Shown: one piece after another, positions 1 to 9,786 of the stretch | Layout: every line of letters starts with the position of its first letter | How positions within the stretch are numbered: the stretch's first letter is position 1 | From: Salinivibrio siamensis | GTDB taxonomy: Bacteria > Pseudomonadota > Gammaproteobacteria > Enterobacterales > Vibrionaceae | Assembly (NCBI RefSeq): GCF_001996005.1 | Contig: NZ_MUFB01000006.1 | Coordinates: forward strand, 1-51,848 | Reading direction: 5' to 3' | DNA: 51,848 bases | The notes under the pieces: generated by a model | Told to the model about the DNA's origin: nothing | Seen by the model: the letters and a program-made list of their open reading frames with translations, nothing else | Database searches by the model: none | Position numbers and translations under genes: made by a program

Positions 1-841
<841 letters not shown>

Positions 842-847
842 TGAAAA

Positions 848-873
848 AAACAGGTAGCGAGAGCTGCCTGTTT
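848..873 (+). terminator. Hairpin terminator after fimV
   Basis: A 10-bp stem with one G-T pair (848-857 with 864-873) and a six-base loop lies seven bases after the fimV stop. It ends in TTT, then CTTT, so the U-run is short. It probably ends fimV transcription. Confidence 0.65.
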
Positions 874-912
874 CTTTATGACGGCAGTGATGGCGAAGCA
901 CGCGCTTTTAAC

Positions 913-941
913 CTGCAACTCGAAGGCTTTATGGGTATAAT
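913..941 (+). promoter_or_regulatory. Putative sigma-70 promoter for truA
   Basis: CTGCAA (913-918), a 17-base spacer and a perfect TATAAT (936-941) lie 36 bases before the truA start. The -35 match is weak, but the same -35 and spacing recur at 20736-20764 downstream of hupB. Confidence 0.5.
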
Positions 942-977
942 GCGGCGCCTTATAGACGAGTAACGAGAAGGCAGGGC

Positions 978-1763
978 ATGAGATTCGCGTTAGGCATTGA
1001 GTATGATGGTGCTCAGTTTTACGGTTGGCAGAGGCAACGAGAAGTCACCAGTGTGCAGGAACACCTCGAGCGTGCTTTATCGACGGTTGCCAATCACCCT
1101 GTCGCCGTACAGTGTGCGGGACGTACCGACTCTGGCGTGCATGGAACAGGACAGGTGGTGCACTTTGACACTGACAATCAACGTCCTTTAAAAGCTTGGA
1201 CGATGGGTGTCAATGCGAATTTGCCGGATCCGATTGCAGTGCGATGGGCTAAGCCCGTGACAGACGAGTTTCATGCCCGTTTTAGTGCCACTGCGCGACG
1301 CTATCGTTATGTGATTTATAATCATCCCTTGCGCCCGGCGATCTTAGCCAAGGGAGTCAGTCACTATCACGCTGAACTTGATGAAACCTTAATGCACCGA
1401 GCCGGTCAGTATCTACTTGGGGAGAATGATTTTTCCTCATTCCGTGCCGCTCAGTGTCAATCGAAATCCCCGTGGCGGAATTTGATGCATTTATCGGTCA
1501 ACCGTCAAGGGCGCTTTATCGTGATTGATATTAAAGCCAATGCGTTTGTGCATCATATGGTGCGCAACATAGTGGGGAGTTTAATGGCGGTCGGTCGTCA
1601 AGAGCAGCCTCCTGAGTGGATGGCTTGGCTGCTGGCACAAAAAGATCGAACCCAGGCTGCTGCGACCGCGAAAGCTGAAGGCTTGTATTTGGTTGAGGTG
1701 GACTACCCCGAAACATTTGGGTTGCCTCGCTCACCCATTGGCCCCTTGTTTTTGCCGGATTAG
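978..1763 (+). CDS. truA: tRNA pseudouridine(38-40) synthase TruA
   Basis: TruA converts uridines 38, 39 and 40 in the anticodon arm of many tRNAs to pseudouridine in the cytoplasm. The 261-residue protein shows the family start with GIEYDG near residue 6 and the catalytic motif GRTDSGVHG, which places the essential aspartate at residue 51. The FVHHMVRN motif in the second half is also typical. Length agrees with the family. The ATG at 978 follows a GAAGGCAGGG stretch that can serve as ribosome binding site. It sits between fimV and accD as in other gammaproteobacteria; the dedA gene found between truA and accD in E. coli is absent here. Confidence 0.97.
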   Translation: MRFALGIEYDGAQFYGWQRQREVTSVQEHLERALSTVANHPVAVQCAGRTDSGVHGTGQVVHFDTDNQRPLKAWTMGVNANLPDPIAVRWAKPVTDEFHARFSATARRYRYVIYNHPLRPAILAKGVSHYHAELDETLMHRAGQYLLGENDFSSFRAAQCQSKSPWRNLMHLSVNRQGRFIVIDIKANAFVHHMVRNIVGSLMAVGRQEQPPEWMAWLLAQKDRTQAAATAKAEGLYLVEVDYPETFGLPRSPIGPLFLPD

Positions 1764-1930
1764 GTGATTGTGTCGGCAAGTACGCTGTACGCATACAGCA
1801 CGGAGACAGAATAGGTAGTACCAGTTTTTTATCCCAAGTCTGACGGACTTGTGATTTAATTCGGTCTAATTTGTTACGAATCCAAGATAGCTGTCCGTTC
1901 GCGAGAGTTATCACTAAGTAAAGGTTGTCC

Positions 1931-2857
1931 ATGAGCTGGCTAGAAAAAATATTAACCAAAAGTAATATTGGTTCATCACGCAAGGCGTCGATTCCAGAAG
2001 GTGTGTGGACCAAGTGTACGTCGTGTGATCAAGTCCTCTATCACGCTGATGTCGAGCGTAACTTGGAAGTCTGTCCAAAGTGTGAACACCATATGCGCAT
2101 GCCAGCACGCCGCCGGCTCGACGTGTTTTTGGATAAAGACGGGCGTGAAGAGATTGCCAGTGAGCTTGAACCTAAAGATGTGTTGAAGTTTCGCGATTCG
2201 AAAAAGTACAAAGATCGCTTAGTGTCGGCGCAAAAAGCGAGTGGTGAAAAAGACGCCCTTGTGGTCATGAAAGGCAGCGTGTTTGATGTACCCGTGGTGG
2301 CCTGTGCCTTTGAATTTAAATTCATGGGCGGCTCGATGGGGGCCGTTGTGGGCGCTCGCTTTGTGAAAGCGGTGGATGCTGCGATCGAAAACAACTGCGG
2401 TTTGGTGTGTTTTTCTGCCAGTGGCGGTGCGCGTATGCAGGAAGCGCTAATGTCACTGATGCAAATGGCAAAAACAAGTGCCGCATTGGAACGCCTTTCT
2501 CGCCACAACCTGCCGTTTATCTCGGTATTAACTGATCCGACATACGGTGGTGTGACGGCAAGTTTTGCCATGTTAGGTGATATCAATGTGGCCGAGCCTA
2601 AAGCGATTATCGGTTTCGCGGGGCGCCGAGTCATTGAACAGACCGTGCGTGAGAACCTCCCTGAAGATTTCCAAACCAGTGAGTTCTTGCTTGAGCATGG
2701 CGCGATTGACATGATTGTCGACCGCCGAGAAATGCGTCAACGCTTGGCGGGGCTGCTTGCCAAATTGAATAATATTCACTCACCGCTTGTGGTCGATGTA
2801 GAGCAAGACAAGCCTGATCTTGAGCCCGAAGCGGCACCGCCTTCTCAAGACCAATAA
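1931..2857 (+). CDS. accD: Acetyl-CoA carboxylase carboxyltransferase subunit beta
   Basis: AccD pairs with AccA to transfer the carboxyl group from carboxybiotin to acetyl-CoA, giving malonyl-CoA for fatty acid synthesis. The 308-residue product has the N-terminal zinc ribbon with cysteines at 29, 32, 48 and 51, followed by the crotonase-fold carboxyltransferase domain with [11 protein letters not shown] and SGGARMQE motifs. The ATG at 1931 (MSWLEK) matches known AccD starts; an in-frame TTG six bases upstream would only add two residues. The 167-base gap from truA contains a small hairpin (1784-1799) without a T-run. AccD is known in E. coli to bind its own mRNA, but I see no proof of that here. 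Confidence 0.97.
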   Translation: MSWLEKILTKSNIGSSRKASIPEGVWTKCTSCDQVLYHADVERNLEVCPKCEHHMRMPARRRLDVFLDKDGREEIASELEPKDVLKFRDSKKYKDRLVSAQKASGEKDALVVMKGSVFDVPVVACAFEFKFMGGSMGAVVGARFVKAVDAAIENNCGLVCFSASGGARMQEALMSLMQMAKTSAALERLSRHNLPFISVLTDPTYGGVTASFAMLGDINVAEPKAIIGFAGRRVIEQTVRENLPEDFQTSEFLLEHGAIDMIVDRREMRQRLAGLLAKLNNIHSPLVVDVEQDKPDLEPEAAPPSQDQ

Positions 2858-2922
2858 TTGACCGTGTCCCACGGCGCTATCCTTGGTATCATTTGCCCAT
2901 CATGGAGTAACTGACCAAGTCA

Positions 2923-4173
2923 ATGTCTGAACTACAACATCTAACAGCCACGTCCTCTTTAACGACGTGGCTGTCTTATCTCGAAAGTATCCATACCAGT
3001 GCCATCGATCTTGGCCTTGAACGCGTCGCCGCTGTGGCTGACCGCGCGCAACTGACTAAGCCTGCGCCGACAGTGATTACCGTCGCGGGAACCAATGGTA
3101 AGGGCACAACCTGTGCGTTGCTGGAATCAATTTTGCAGCATGCGGGTTATCGCACAGGTGTCTATAGCTCCCCGCATCTCATTCACTATAATGAGCGAGT
3201 ACGCATTGATGGCAAATGGCTCGACGATGCTGCGCACAGTAAAGCGTTCGCGACGATTGAAAAAGTGCGTGGTGAGACCAGCCTGAGCTTTTTCGAGTTC
3301 GGCACTTTGGCTGCACTGCAGCTGTTCAAGCAGCACGCATTGGACGTCGTGATTTTAGAAGTTGGCCTTGGTGGACGCCTTGATGCTACCAATGTGGTTG
3401 AGCATGACGTATCGGTGATCACCAGCCTTGCGCTCGATCACTGTGATTGGTTAGGTGATGATATTAACCAAATCGGCTACGAAAAAGCAGGTATCTTCCG
3501 AGCGGATAAACCTGCAGTTTGCGGTCAGCCTTCTCCACCGGCGAGCGTGGCTGCACACGCTGACAGTATTGGCGCCGAGCTACACCAGCTGGGTTATCAA
3601 TATCACTATACGCTCACTGATGATACCTGGTGTTGGGCGGCAGGGGCGTTTGAACTGACTGCGTTGCCTATCCCTGCAATACCATTACAAAATGCCGCCA
3701 CTGCATTGATGGCTTTGGGCGTTGCCGATTTGGAGATTGCAGACACGCACATCTCTGACGGGTTAGCCTCGGTATCGGTACCGGGGCGAATGCAGGTTGT
3801 CGCCAAGGCGCCTTACACTGTGTTTGACGTTGCTCATAATCCGCACGCGGCCGCTTATTTGGCAGAGAAGTTGGCTGAGTGCAAAGCGGAACGCGGCGGG
3901 CACGTGCATGCGGTGGTGGCCATGTTATCCGATAAAGACATGGCGGGTACCTTAGCCTGCCTGGACGGTATCGTGGATCACTGGTATCCCGCATCGTTAT
4001 CTGTGCCCCGAGGCGCCCCCGCCGACAGCTTGCCTGTATCGGCATCACAACAGTTTGCGTCACCCAGCGAGGCCTATCAGCAGGCGTTAAAACACGCTGA
4101 ACCTGCGCGAGACTGTGTGGTCGTATTTGGGTCGTTTCATACCGTTGGACAGGTAATGAGCGAGCTTAACTAA
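2923..4173 (+). CDS. folC: Bifunctional dihydrofolate synthase / folylpolyglutamate synthase
   Basis: FolC adds glutamate to dihydropteroate and then further glutamates to tetrahydrofolate, retaining folates in the cell. The 416-residue protein has the Mur-ligase type ATP loop GTNGKGT at 56-62, the SSPHL segment that follows it, and the conserved LEVGLGGRLDATN region. DVAHNPHA in the C-terminal part is the usual start of the glutamate-binding domain. It starts at ATG 2923, 65 bases after accD, and is followed after 12 bases by dedD, so accD-folC-dedD is likely one transcript. Length is normal. Confidence 0.96.
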   Translation: MSELQHLTATSSLTTWLSYLESIHTSAIDLGLERVAAVADRAQLTKPAPTVITVAGTNGKGTTCALLESILQHAGYRTGVYSSPHLIHYNERVRIDGKWLDDAAHSKAFATIEKVRGETSLSFFEFGTLAALQLFKQHALDVVILEVGLGGRLDATNVVEHDVSVITSLALDHCDWLGDDINQIGYEKAGIFRADKPAVCGQPSPPASVAAHADSIGAELHQLGYQYHYTLTDDTWCWAAGAFELTALPIPAIPLQNAATALMALGVADLEIADTHISDGLASVSVPGRMQVVAKAPYTVFDVAHNPHAAAYLAEKLAECKAERGGHVHAVVAMLSDKDMAGTLACLDGIVDHWYPASLSVPRGAPADSLPVSASQQFASPSEAYQQALKHAEPARDCVVVFGSFHTVGQVMSELN

Positions 4174-4185
4174 AACGGAGTCATT

Positions 4186-4734
4186 GTGGCCAGTAAGTTA
4201 CAAAAAAGAATCGTTGGTACCTTGGTGTTGGTGTCTATCGGTGTGATAGTGCTGCCAGATGTGCTTGATGGCAAAAAAGAGCATTATCAAGAGAGCTATG
4301 AGAGTATCCCGCTACGGGATGATTTTGACAGTGAGGTGAGCCAAACACCGATTCAAGCACCACAAGTGGTTGAGGTCGAGGCGCCAGACACCAAGGTTAA
4401 AGAGCATCAAACAAACGCAACGGACAGCGAGCCTGCGTCTAAACCGGTGTCTAGTGAAACAGCCTCTTCGTCAGTCAGTGACCAAAAAGGGGCGTGGATG
4501 ATCCGGCTCGGTACCTTTCGCAACCAAGACAACGCACGACGTTTGGTCAAACAATTACGCGAAAAAGGTTACCAAGCACATATCTTACCCAAAGACATTC
4601 AGCCAGATGACTTAGCCAAGGTGGTCGTAGGGCCTCACGTCTCCAAATCGGCGCTAGAATCGCAACTGACTGATTTGCAATCTTTGACAGGATTGAAGGG
4701 TCAATTGCGTAAATTTGACCCACTCACCCAATAA
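4186..4734 (+). CDS. dedD: DedD, SPOR-domain cell-division protein
   Basis: DedD is a bitopic inner-membrane protein that joins the septal ring through its SPOR domain, which binds denuded glycan strands. The 182-residue protein starts with a GTG at 4186, six bases after an ACGGAG ribosome binding site. It has a short cytoplasmic stretch, one membrane segment at about 9-24 (ending VLPDVLDGKK as in DedD), a Pro/Ser/Glu-rich linker and a C-terminal SPOR domain at about 103-180. The stop codon overlaps the PurR operator that governs the next gene. Position between folC and cvpA is the classical one. Confidence 0.93.
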   Translation: MASKLQKRIVGTLVLVSIGVIVLPDVLDGKKEHYQESYESIPLRDDFDSEVSQTPIQAPQVVEVEAPDTKVKEHQTNATDSEPASKPVSSETASSSVSDQKGAWMIRLGTFRNQDNARRLVKQLREKGYQAHILPKDIQPDDLAKVVVGPHVSKSALESQLTDLQSLTGLKGQLRKFDPLTQ

Positions 4735-4748
4735 GAAAACGTTTGCGT
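4733..4748 (+). promoter_or_regulatory. PurR operator of cvpA-purF
   Basis: The 16 bases AAGAAAACGTTTGCGT match the PurR consensus (ANGAAAACGTTTGCGT, the reverse complement of ACGCAAACGTTTTCNT) at every defined position. It overlaps the dedD stop codon and the -35 element of the cvpA promoter, so bound PurR with hypoxanthine or guanine would block RNA polymerase. The same operator regulates cvpA-purF in E. coli. Confidence 0.9.
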
Positions 4749-4769
4749 GAGCATTTTTTCTGTTAGAAT
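4743..4769 (+). promoter_or_regulatory. cvpA-purF promoter
   Basis: TTGCGT (4743-4748) and TAGAAT (4764-4769) are separated by 15 bases (16 if TTTGCG is taken as -35). The promoter is embedded in the PurR operator region and lies 27 bases before the cvpA start. Confidence 0.65.
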
Positions 4770-4795
4770 GCGCACGTCTCGAGCAAGTGAATACG

Positions 4796-5293
4796 ATGAA
4801 TTGGATTGATTACCTCATTATTGGCGTCATTGGTTTTTCGGCGCTAGTTAGTGTGATTCGAGGCTTTGTTAAAGAAGCATTGTCATTGGTGATATGGTTT
4901 GGTGCGTTTTTTATCGCCAGTCAGTTTTATACGCAACTGGCGGTTTACCTGACCAATATCGAAGATGCCGTTATTCGTAATGGTAGCGCAATAGCCTTGT
5001 TGTTCATTGCCACCTTAATTGTGGGGGCGGTGGTCAATTATGTGATTGCTCAGTTGGTAGAGAAAACCGGGTTGTCTGGTACCGATAGGGTGCTGGGTAT
5101 GGTGTTTGGGAGTGTGCGTGGTGTACTCATTATTGCCGCGATGCTCTTCTTTCTGGATGCCTTTACGTCGGTGGCTCACACCCAAGCATGGGGGCGGTCG
5201 CAACTTATTCCTAACTTTGCGGTAGTGATTGAATGGTTTTTCCACTATCTCGAGAACAGTTCCAGTTTCTTACCTGAGATCGCCGGATCTTAG
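4796..5293 (+). CDS. cvpA: CvpA family membrane protein
   Basis: CvpA is a four-helix inner-membrane protein needed for colicin V production in E. coli and linked to envelope and bile tolerance in several pathogens; its molecular role is unclear. The product of 165 residues begins MNWIDYLIIG and keeps the family motif RGFVKEALSL after the first helix. Hydrophobic segments fall near 5-22, 28-45, 62-85 and 98-120. The ATG at 4796 is preferred to the in-frame GTG nine bases upstream because it matches relatives and leaves GAGCAAG as ribosome binding site. It is cotranscribed with purF, 31 bases downstream. Confidence 0.92.
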   Translation: MNWIDYLIIGVIGFSALVSVIRGFVKEALSLVIWFGAFFIASQFYTQLAVYLTNIEDAVIRNGSAIALLFIATLIVGAVVNYVIAQLVEKTGLSGTDRVLGMVFGSVRGVLIIAAMLFFLDAFTSVAHTQAWGRSQLIPNFAVVIEWFFHYLENSSSFLPEIAGS

Positions 5294-5324
5294 GATGATA
5301 TTCGCGTAACAAGGAATCGCTGAC

Positions 5325-6839
5325 ATGTGTGGTATTGTTGGAATCGTTGGTAACACCCCGGTCAATCAGTCCATTTATGATGCACTGACGGTGCTACAAC
5401 ACCGGGGACAGGATGCAGCCGGGATTGTCACTATTGACGACAATCGTTTCCGGCTTAGAAAAGCCAATGGCCTCGTAAAGGATGTGTTTCAACTTAAGCA
5501 TATGCAGCGCTTACAAGGCCAAGTTGGCATTGGGCATGTGCGTTATCCAACCGCGGGGAGTTCGAGTGCGTCAGAAGCGCAGCCTTTTTATGTGAATTCT
5601 CCTTACGGTATTACCCTGGCGCACAATGGCAACCTCACCAACGCGCAAGACTTGCGTCAGTCGCTATTCGAGAAAGATCGTCGCCACCTTAATACCACCT
5701 CTGATTCTGAAATCCTTCTTAACGTCCTTGCCCACCAGTTATCAACCGCGACATCGCATCCATTAACGGTTGACGATATGTTTGCCGCGGTGGCGTCAGT
5801 GCATCGACAAGTGTCGGGGGCTTATGCGGTCGTGGCCATGGTCATTGGCCACGGTGTGATAGCGTTTCGTGATCCTAAGGGCATTCGGCCACTTTGTTTA
5901 GGTAAACGCGATACGGAGGCCGGCACTGAATACATGGTGGCGTCGGAGACAGTGGCGTTGGATGCGGTTGGGTTTGATTTTGTCCGTGATGTGGCACCCG
6001 GCGAAGCTATCTATATCACGCTGGATGGACAACTGCATACCAGTCAATGTGCGGATGCGCCGAGTTTAAACCCCTGCATCTTTGAATTTGTCTACTTCTC
6101 TCGCCCTGACTCCTTTATAGATAAGGTTTCCGTATACGGTGCACGCATCCGTATGGGACAAAAACTGGGGGCTAAAATCCAACGAGAGTGGGATGATGTT
6201 GATATTGATGTAGTGATCCCCATTCCAGAGACCTCCTGTGACATCGCCTTGGAGATTGCCCAAGTGCTCGGTAAGCCTTACCGCCAAGGCTTTGTCAAAA
6301 ACCGTTATGTCGGTCGGACCTTTATTATGCCCGGGCAACAAATGCGTCGGAAATCGGTGCGCCGTAAACTCAATGCTATTCGTTCTGAATTTAAAGACAA
6401 ACGCGTTCTGTTAGTCGATGATTCGATAGTCCGCGGCACCACCTCGGAGCAAATTATTGAAATGGCGCGCGAGGCCGGGGCAAAAGAAGTGTATATGGCA
6501 TCAGCCGCCCCCGAAGTGCGTTTTCCTAACGTCTATGGCATCGACATGCCCAGCGTTAACGAGCTGATCGCCCATGGTCGTGAAGTCGATGAAATTGGTC
6601 AATTGATTGGTGCGGACGGCTTGGTCTACCAAGATCTTTCTGACTTGGTGGCAGCGGTTGGCGAAGCGAACCCGGCTATTGAGCGCTTTGAGACGTCCGT
6701 ATTCAGCGGTGAATACGTCACTCAGGATGTCGATCAAGCTTACCTCGAGTATATACAAAGCTTGCGGAACGACGATGCGAAAACGGTACGCGAGCAGCAG
6801 CAAGAGCTGGCTAACTTAGAGATACATAACGAGGATTAA
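5325..6839 (+). CDS. purF: Amidophosphoribosyltransferase
   Basis: PurF makes 5-phosphoribosylamine from PRPP and glutamine, the first committed step of purine synthesis. After removal of Met1 the protein begins with the catalytic Cys of the class II (Ntn) glutaminase domain (CGIVGIVG). The C-terminal half holds the phosphoribosyltransferase motif [14 protein letters not shown] near residue 361. At 504 residues it equals E. coli PurF in length. An AAGGA ribosome binding site precedes the ATG. It shares the PurR-controlled promoter in front of cvpA and ends at a strong terminator. Confidence 0.98.
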   Translation: MCGIVGIVGNTPVNQSIYDALTVLQHRGQDAAGIVTIDDNRFRLRKANGLVKDVFQLKHMQRLQGQVGIGHVRYPTAGSSSASEAQPFYVNSPYGITLAHNGNLTNAQDLRQSLFEKDRRHLNTTSDSEILLNVLAHQLSTATSHPLTVDDMFAAVASVHRQVSGAYAVVAMVIGHGVIAFRDPKGIRPLCLGKRDTEAGTEYMVASETVALDAVGFDFVRDVAPGEAIYITLDGQLHTSQCADAPSLNPCIFEFVYFSRPDSFIDKVSVYGARIRMGQKLGAKIQREWDDVDIDVVIPIPETSCDIALEIAQVLGKPYRQGFVKNRYVGRTFIMPGQQMRRKSVRRKLNAIRSEFKDKRVLLVDDSIVRGTTSEQIIEMAREAGAKEVYMASAAPEVRFPNVYGIDMPSVNELIAHGREVDEIGQLIGADGLVYQDLSDLVAAVGEANPAIERFETSVFSGEYVTQDVDQAYLEYIQSLRNDDAKTVREQQQELANLEIHNED

Positions 6840-6842
6840 TTG

Positions 6843-6873
6843 AAAACGCCGCGATATCTATCGCGGCGTTTTT
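6843..6873 (+). terminator. Bidirectional terminator between purF and the YIP1 gene
   Basis: A perfect stem (6843-6856 with 6859-6872) with the GC-rich core ACGCCGCGATA and a T-run at its 3' side follows the purF stop. The A-run on the left gives a T-run on the reverse strand, so it can also stop the convergent gene. Confidence 0.92.
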
Positions 6874-6901
6874 CAGTGTTAGCCCGTTGAGTGTATGTCG
6901 A

Positions 6902-7501
6902 TTAATGGGTAAAGACTGGGCCCATGCCGACATTCCAAAGGATGACAGAGGCAGCAAGGATCGCGACCAGCAGTACTAACCCGCAAGTGACGACAGAGCT
7001 CGCATAGATAAACCCTCGCTCTTCAGGGATCTCCATCAATATCGGTACCCCCGTGTAGAGGAGGTAGACAGAGTAGGCAATGCCAATCAAGCCGACTATC
7101 ATCACAAACCACACCACCGGGTAGAGCGTGGCCAGTCCTACCATAAAAATGGGCGTCGCGGTATAGGCTGCCAGTTCAAGACACTGAGTGTAAGTTGGGG
7201 CAGAGCCAAACGTGCGACTCATCCACAATGTGAGATAGGCCAACGCGGCCACACCACCCAATAACGCGAGATACATGGCACTGGCGATGAACAGTGCGCT
7301 TTGTGGGGTCATAAAGATGGGATCCCCTGCGCCGATCTGCCAGCCAATGTGGACGCTCGCGTAATAGGCACAAACAGGCGGGATTAACGCAAGTAACAAC
7401 GCGTGACCAATGCTGTTTGAGGCGGCCTCGTGGCGCTCGCCAATCGCTTTCCATTCCTTTTTGGGATGGGTATATAACCCCAATAAATGACTTAATATCA
7501 T
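6902..7501 (-). CDS. YIP1 family membrane protein
   Basis: The 199-residue protein starts MILSHLLGLYTHPKKEWKAI and has five hydrophobic segments (about 30-50, 65-90, 105-130, 138-160 and 172-195). The short amphipathic start with a HPKKEW motif followed by four or five helices is the pattern of bacterial YIP1-domain proteins. In eukaryotes Yip1 acts in vesicle traffic; the bacterial role is unknown. The ATG at 7499-7501 is preferred over an upstream in-frame start at 7564 because the extra 21 residues are not membrane-like and the ATG follows a GCGGGG stretch. A gene of this type lies next to purF in vibrios. Family call good, function unknown. Confidence 0.8.
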   Translation of the reverse strand: MILSHLLGLYTHPKKEWKAIGERHEAASNSIGHALLLALIPPVCAYYASVHIGWQIGAGDPIFMTPQSALFIASAMYLALLGGVAALAYLTLWMSRTFGSAPTYTQCLELAAYTATPIFMVGLATLYPVVWFVMIVGLIGIAYSVYLLYTGVPILMEIPEERGFIYASSVVTCGLVLLVAILAASVILWNVGMGPVFTH

Positions 7502-8012
7502 AGTAACCCCGCTCGTTATTCCCTCAGTGAAGTCAGGTGCAACGGTCGGCGCACGACGCCTCAAGTAAAACGTCTTCTCTGCTGGCGTGCGGAGACAGAT
7601 GCCGTATACACTCTCCTTTAATAAGGAATAGTTGTTGGTGTCTCAATTGGCAAGTTTTCCTCCCGACAAAAAATCGCCTTGCTGCGCTTTTCTGACTGGC
7701 TCGATATTTAGACAATACCGATATACATTCTTGTGATAGACATCATGTATTAATTGTTATAAGTCTTACTTTTAATACAGAGTAGCGTACTCTTATAGTG
7801 TCATTGATTTTCAAGCCTTTTTTATGCTGCCGATAAATGGCTTTGACGATTCACCTGCTTGAATGCTAAGAAAATTATTATTTTAAACAGCTGTTTATAG
7901 AGCGCTACTGAATTAAATCTCATTAGCGGTCACAGGTGTGTCTGAATTCAACTACGATTAGTGCAGTGAGAATGAAAACAGCCGCTGCTTTGCAGTCCTG
8001 GAGGAGAGCGTC
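7502..8012. other. 511-base AT-rich divergent intergenic region between the YIP1 gene and rssB
   Basis: No convincing gene lies here. The half next to rssB (about 7700-7960) is visibly richer in A and T than its surroundings. It holds a CRP-like site at 7733-7748 (TGTGA, six bases, TCATG; left half perfect, right half 3 of 5), a small hairpin at 7780-7794 (AGAGTA/TACTCT) and a 14-base perfect palindrome TAAACAGCTGTTTA at 7884-7897. I could not single out an rssB promoter. Confidence 0.6.
7618..7646 (-). promoter_or_regulatory. Putative sigma-70 promoter for the YIP1 gene
   Basis: Read on the reverse strand, TTGAGA (7646-7641) and TATTAA (7623-7618) are 17 bases apart. The predicted leader is about 110 bases. 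Confidence 0.55.
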
Positions 8013-9068
8013 GTGTTGCATAATAAAGAGATCTTAATCGTTGAAGATGATCCCGTCTTCAGTCGGATGATTGCGTCTTTTCTCGAAAGAGAGGGAGCGG
8101 CAGTACGTGAGGTTGAAAATGGTTTAGAAGGGTTGCAAGCGCTAAGACAGTCGATTCCTGACCTATTGATCAGTGACCTGTCGATGCCAGTGATGACAGG
8201 CTTAGAATTCGTTGAGGAGGTGAGCCTTGAATATCCAATGCTACCTATGATCGTGATCTCTGGCACTGGGGGGATGGCTGACGTCGCCCAAGCGCTTCGC
8301 TTTGGGGTGAAAGACTTTCTGATCAAACCGATTGAAGATATTAATGTGGTTAAAAAAGCTATCGAGGCGGTGGTTGATGATGCGAACGACGACGTTCACG
8401 CCAGCGATGATTTTAGTCAGCAATGGTTTAAAGTGAACGAAGATACGGATCGCGGGGCATCAGAGACAGAGCTCAAGTGGCACCTTGATGCCTTACGCCA
8501 TAACCCAGGCAGCGCACGTGAGTTATTAATGGGGCTGATGCCAGAGCCCGATTCGCAACAAGGTGCTTGGCGTCTTTCTTACCACTCACTGCAATCGGCA
8601 GATGCCAACCCCATTGTATTGGATTATGCGTGGTTGATGGGCGGGAAAATGGCCTTTTATGTGGTCGACTCTGCCTCCGCAGAGGAAGACGGCACCGCGA
8701 CCACCTTGATGATCCGTGCGTTTTTTAATGATTTTGTCCGCTCAGGTGATGTCAATGAAAGGGGATTTCTCACCTTGGTAAAACGGATTGAGGATGCGAT
8801 TCGAGCCTCAGCCTACACATCGCCGGTTCGTGCGATGTTCGGTGTATTAAACACCACCGATAATCAGCTTGATATTTTACCGGCGGGGATAAAAGCCACG
8901 GTCGATAGCTGTGGAGCGACAAGCCTTGTTCACAGTGATCATTGGTTGGGGCGCGATGCGTTCTCGAGCCAATTTCAAAGCGTCGATCTTCAATCAGGTG
9001 ATGCGCGTGTGTCGCTGAATGAAGTTGGCTTGAACAGTTTTAGCGTCGATATTCAAAAAATCGCCTAA
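8013..9068 (+). CDS. rssB: RssB, response-regulator adaptor for RpoS degradation
   Basis: RssB binds the stationary-phase sigma factor RpoS and delivers it to ClpXP. The 351-residue protein has an N-terminal receiver domain (residues 5-125) with the acidic pair D12/D13 and a phosphoacceptor Asp at 55 (SDLSMP). The receiver contains the RssB-type stretch MADVAQALRFGVKDFLIKP. The C-terminal domain is a degenerate PP2C phosphatase fold, with the RssB-like segment LSYHSLQSAD and the conserved MIRAFFNDF helix. It starts with GTG at 8013 after a strong GGAGGAG site. The degenerate PP2C domain argues against a generic response regulator. clpX lies about 7 kb downstream on the same strand. Confidence 0.82.
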   Translation: MLHNKEILIVEDDPVFSRMIASFLEREGAAVREVENGLEGLQALRQSIPDLLISDLSMPVMTGLEFVEEVSLEYPMLPMIVISGTGGMADVAQALRFGVKDFLIKPIEDINVVKKAIEAVVDDANDDVHASDDFSQQWFKVNEDTDRGASETELKWHLDALRHNPGSARELLMGLMPEPDSQQGAWRLSYHSLQSADANPIVLDYAWLMGGKMAFYVVDSASAEEDGTATTLMIRAFFNDFVRSGDVNERGFLTLVKRIEDAIRASAYTSPVRAMFGVLNTTDNQLDILPAGIKATVDSCGATSLVHSDHWLGRDAFSSQFQSVDLQSGDARVSLNEVGLNSFSVDIQKIA

Positions 9069-9097
9069 CGATTCAGCGGTACCATGTCGAATCGTTA
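9066..9097 (+). terminator. Inverted repeat after rssB, possible weak terminator
   Basis: A perfect 9-bp stem TAACGATTC/GAATCGTTA with a 14-base loop starts at the rssB stop codon. No T-run follows, so it may stabilise mRNA rather than terminate. Confidence 0.35.
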
Positions 9098-9140
9098 ACT
9101 CTAAGCAAAGGTGAGTGGCTTTGATTAGCGCTCGCCTTTG

Positions 9141-9169
9141 TTGCTGTGTGGGCCTAACATCCGTATACT
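9141..9169 (+). promoter_or_regulatory. rfaH promoter
   Basis: TTGCTG (9141-9146), a 17-base spacer and TATACT (9164-9169) lie 53 bases before the rfaH start. A 10-11-bp imperfect stem (9105-9115 with 9131-9141) just upstream could end rssB transcripts. Confidence 0.65.
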
Positions 9170-9222
9170 CTCGTCGCTCTGGACAGGCTGCCACTGTCAA
9201 TAGACATCAGGGACAGAACGAC

Positions 9223-9723
9223 ATGAAACATTGGTATTTACTTTATTGTAAGCGCGCGGAACAGCAACGCGCAGAGCAAAATTTGAAGCGCCAAGGCGTT
9301 GATTGTTACTACCCGACCGTGACGGTGGAAAAGTTGCGTCGTGGCAAGTGTCAGCAAGTTGAAGAGCCACTCTTCCCCAACTATGTGTTTGCCTGCTTTG
9401 ATCCCGACCTTGTGCAGTATACAAGTGTTCGCTCCACGCGTGGTGTGGTTGATTTCGTTCGCCAAGGTGCGTACCCGGTCAAGGTCGACTTGGCATTGAT
9501 CCAACAGCTGATGACGATGGAAGATTGTGACGAACAACGTGACGCACTCTACCAAGGCTTCAAGCCTGGACAGTCGGTGATGATTGAGCAGGGGCAGTTT
9601 GCTGGAACGGAAGCGATCTTCAAAGAAAAGGACGGCGAGAAACGCTGCATTTTGCTGATAAATATACTTAGCAAGCAAACTGAACTTTGTATCAATAACT
9701 CCGATATCAGCGCCTCCAGTTAA
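9223..9723 (+). CDS. rfaH: Transcription antiterminator RfaH
   Basis: RfaH is a NusG paralogue that is recruited at ops elements, suppresses Rho and couples ribosomes to RNA polymerase on long envelope or capsule operons. The 166-residue product begins MKHWYLLYCKRAEQ, and the stretch EEPLFPNYVFACFDP is typical of the NGN domain. The KOW domain follows at about 110-160. An upstream in-frame start at 9115 would lie before the promoter, so the ATG at 9223 is chosen. No RfaH-dependent operon is visible in this window. Confidence 0.93.
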   Translation: MKHWYLLYCKRAEQQRAEQNLKRQGVDCYYPTVTVEKLRRGKCQQVEEPLFPNYVFACFDPDLVQYTSVRSTRGVVDFVRQGAYPVKVDLALIQQLMTMEDCDEQRDALYQGFKPGQSVMIEQGQFAGTEAIFKEKDGEKRCILLINILSKQTELCINNSDISASS

Positions 9724-9786
9724 CACGCTCTCCAGGTTTGGCTGCTACACTCATCAAGGTATAGCTTTGAATGAGGGAGGCAGTCG

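Noticed and set aside
1784-1799. GCTGTACGCATACAGC before accD as a LexA (SOS) box
   Set aside because: The spacing between CTGT and ACAG is six bases, not the eight of the LexA consensus; it is a plain hairpin.
9115-9222. N-terminal extension of RfaH by 36 residues
   Set aside because: It would start upstream of the promoter -10 element and does not resemble RfaH; the ATG at 9223 fits the family start.
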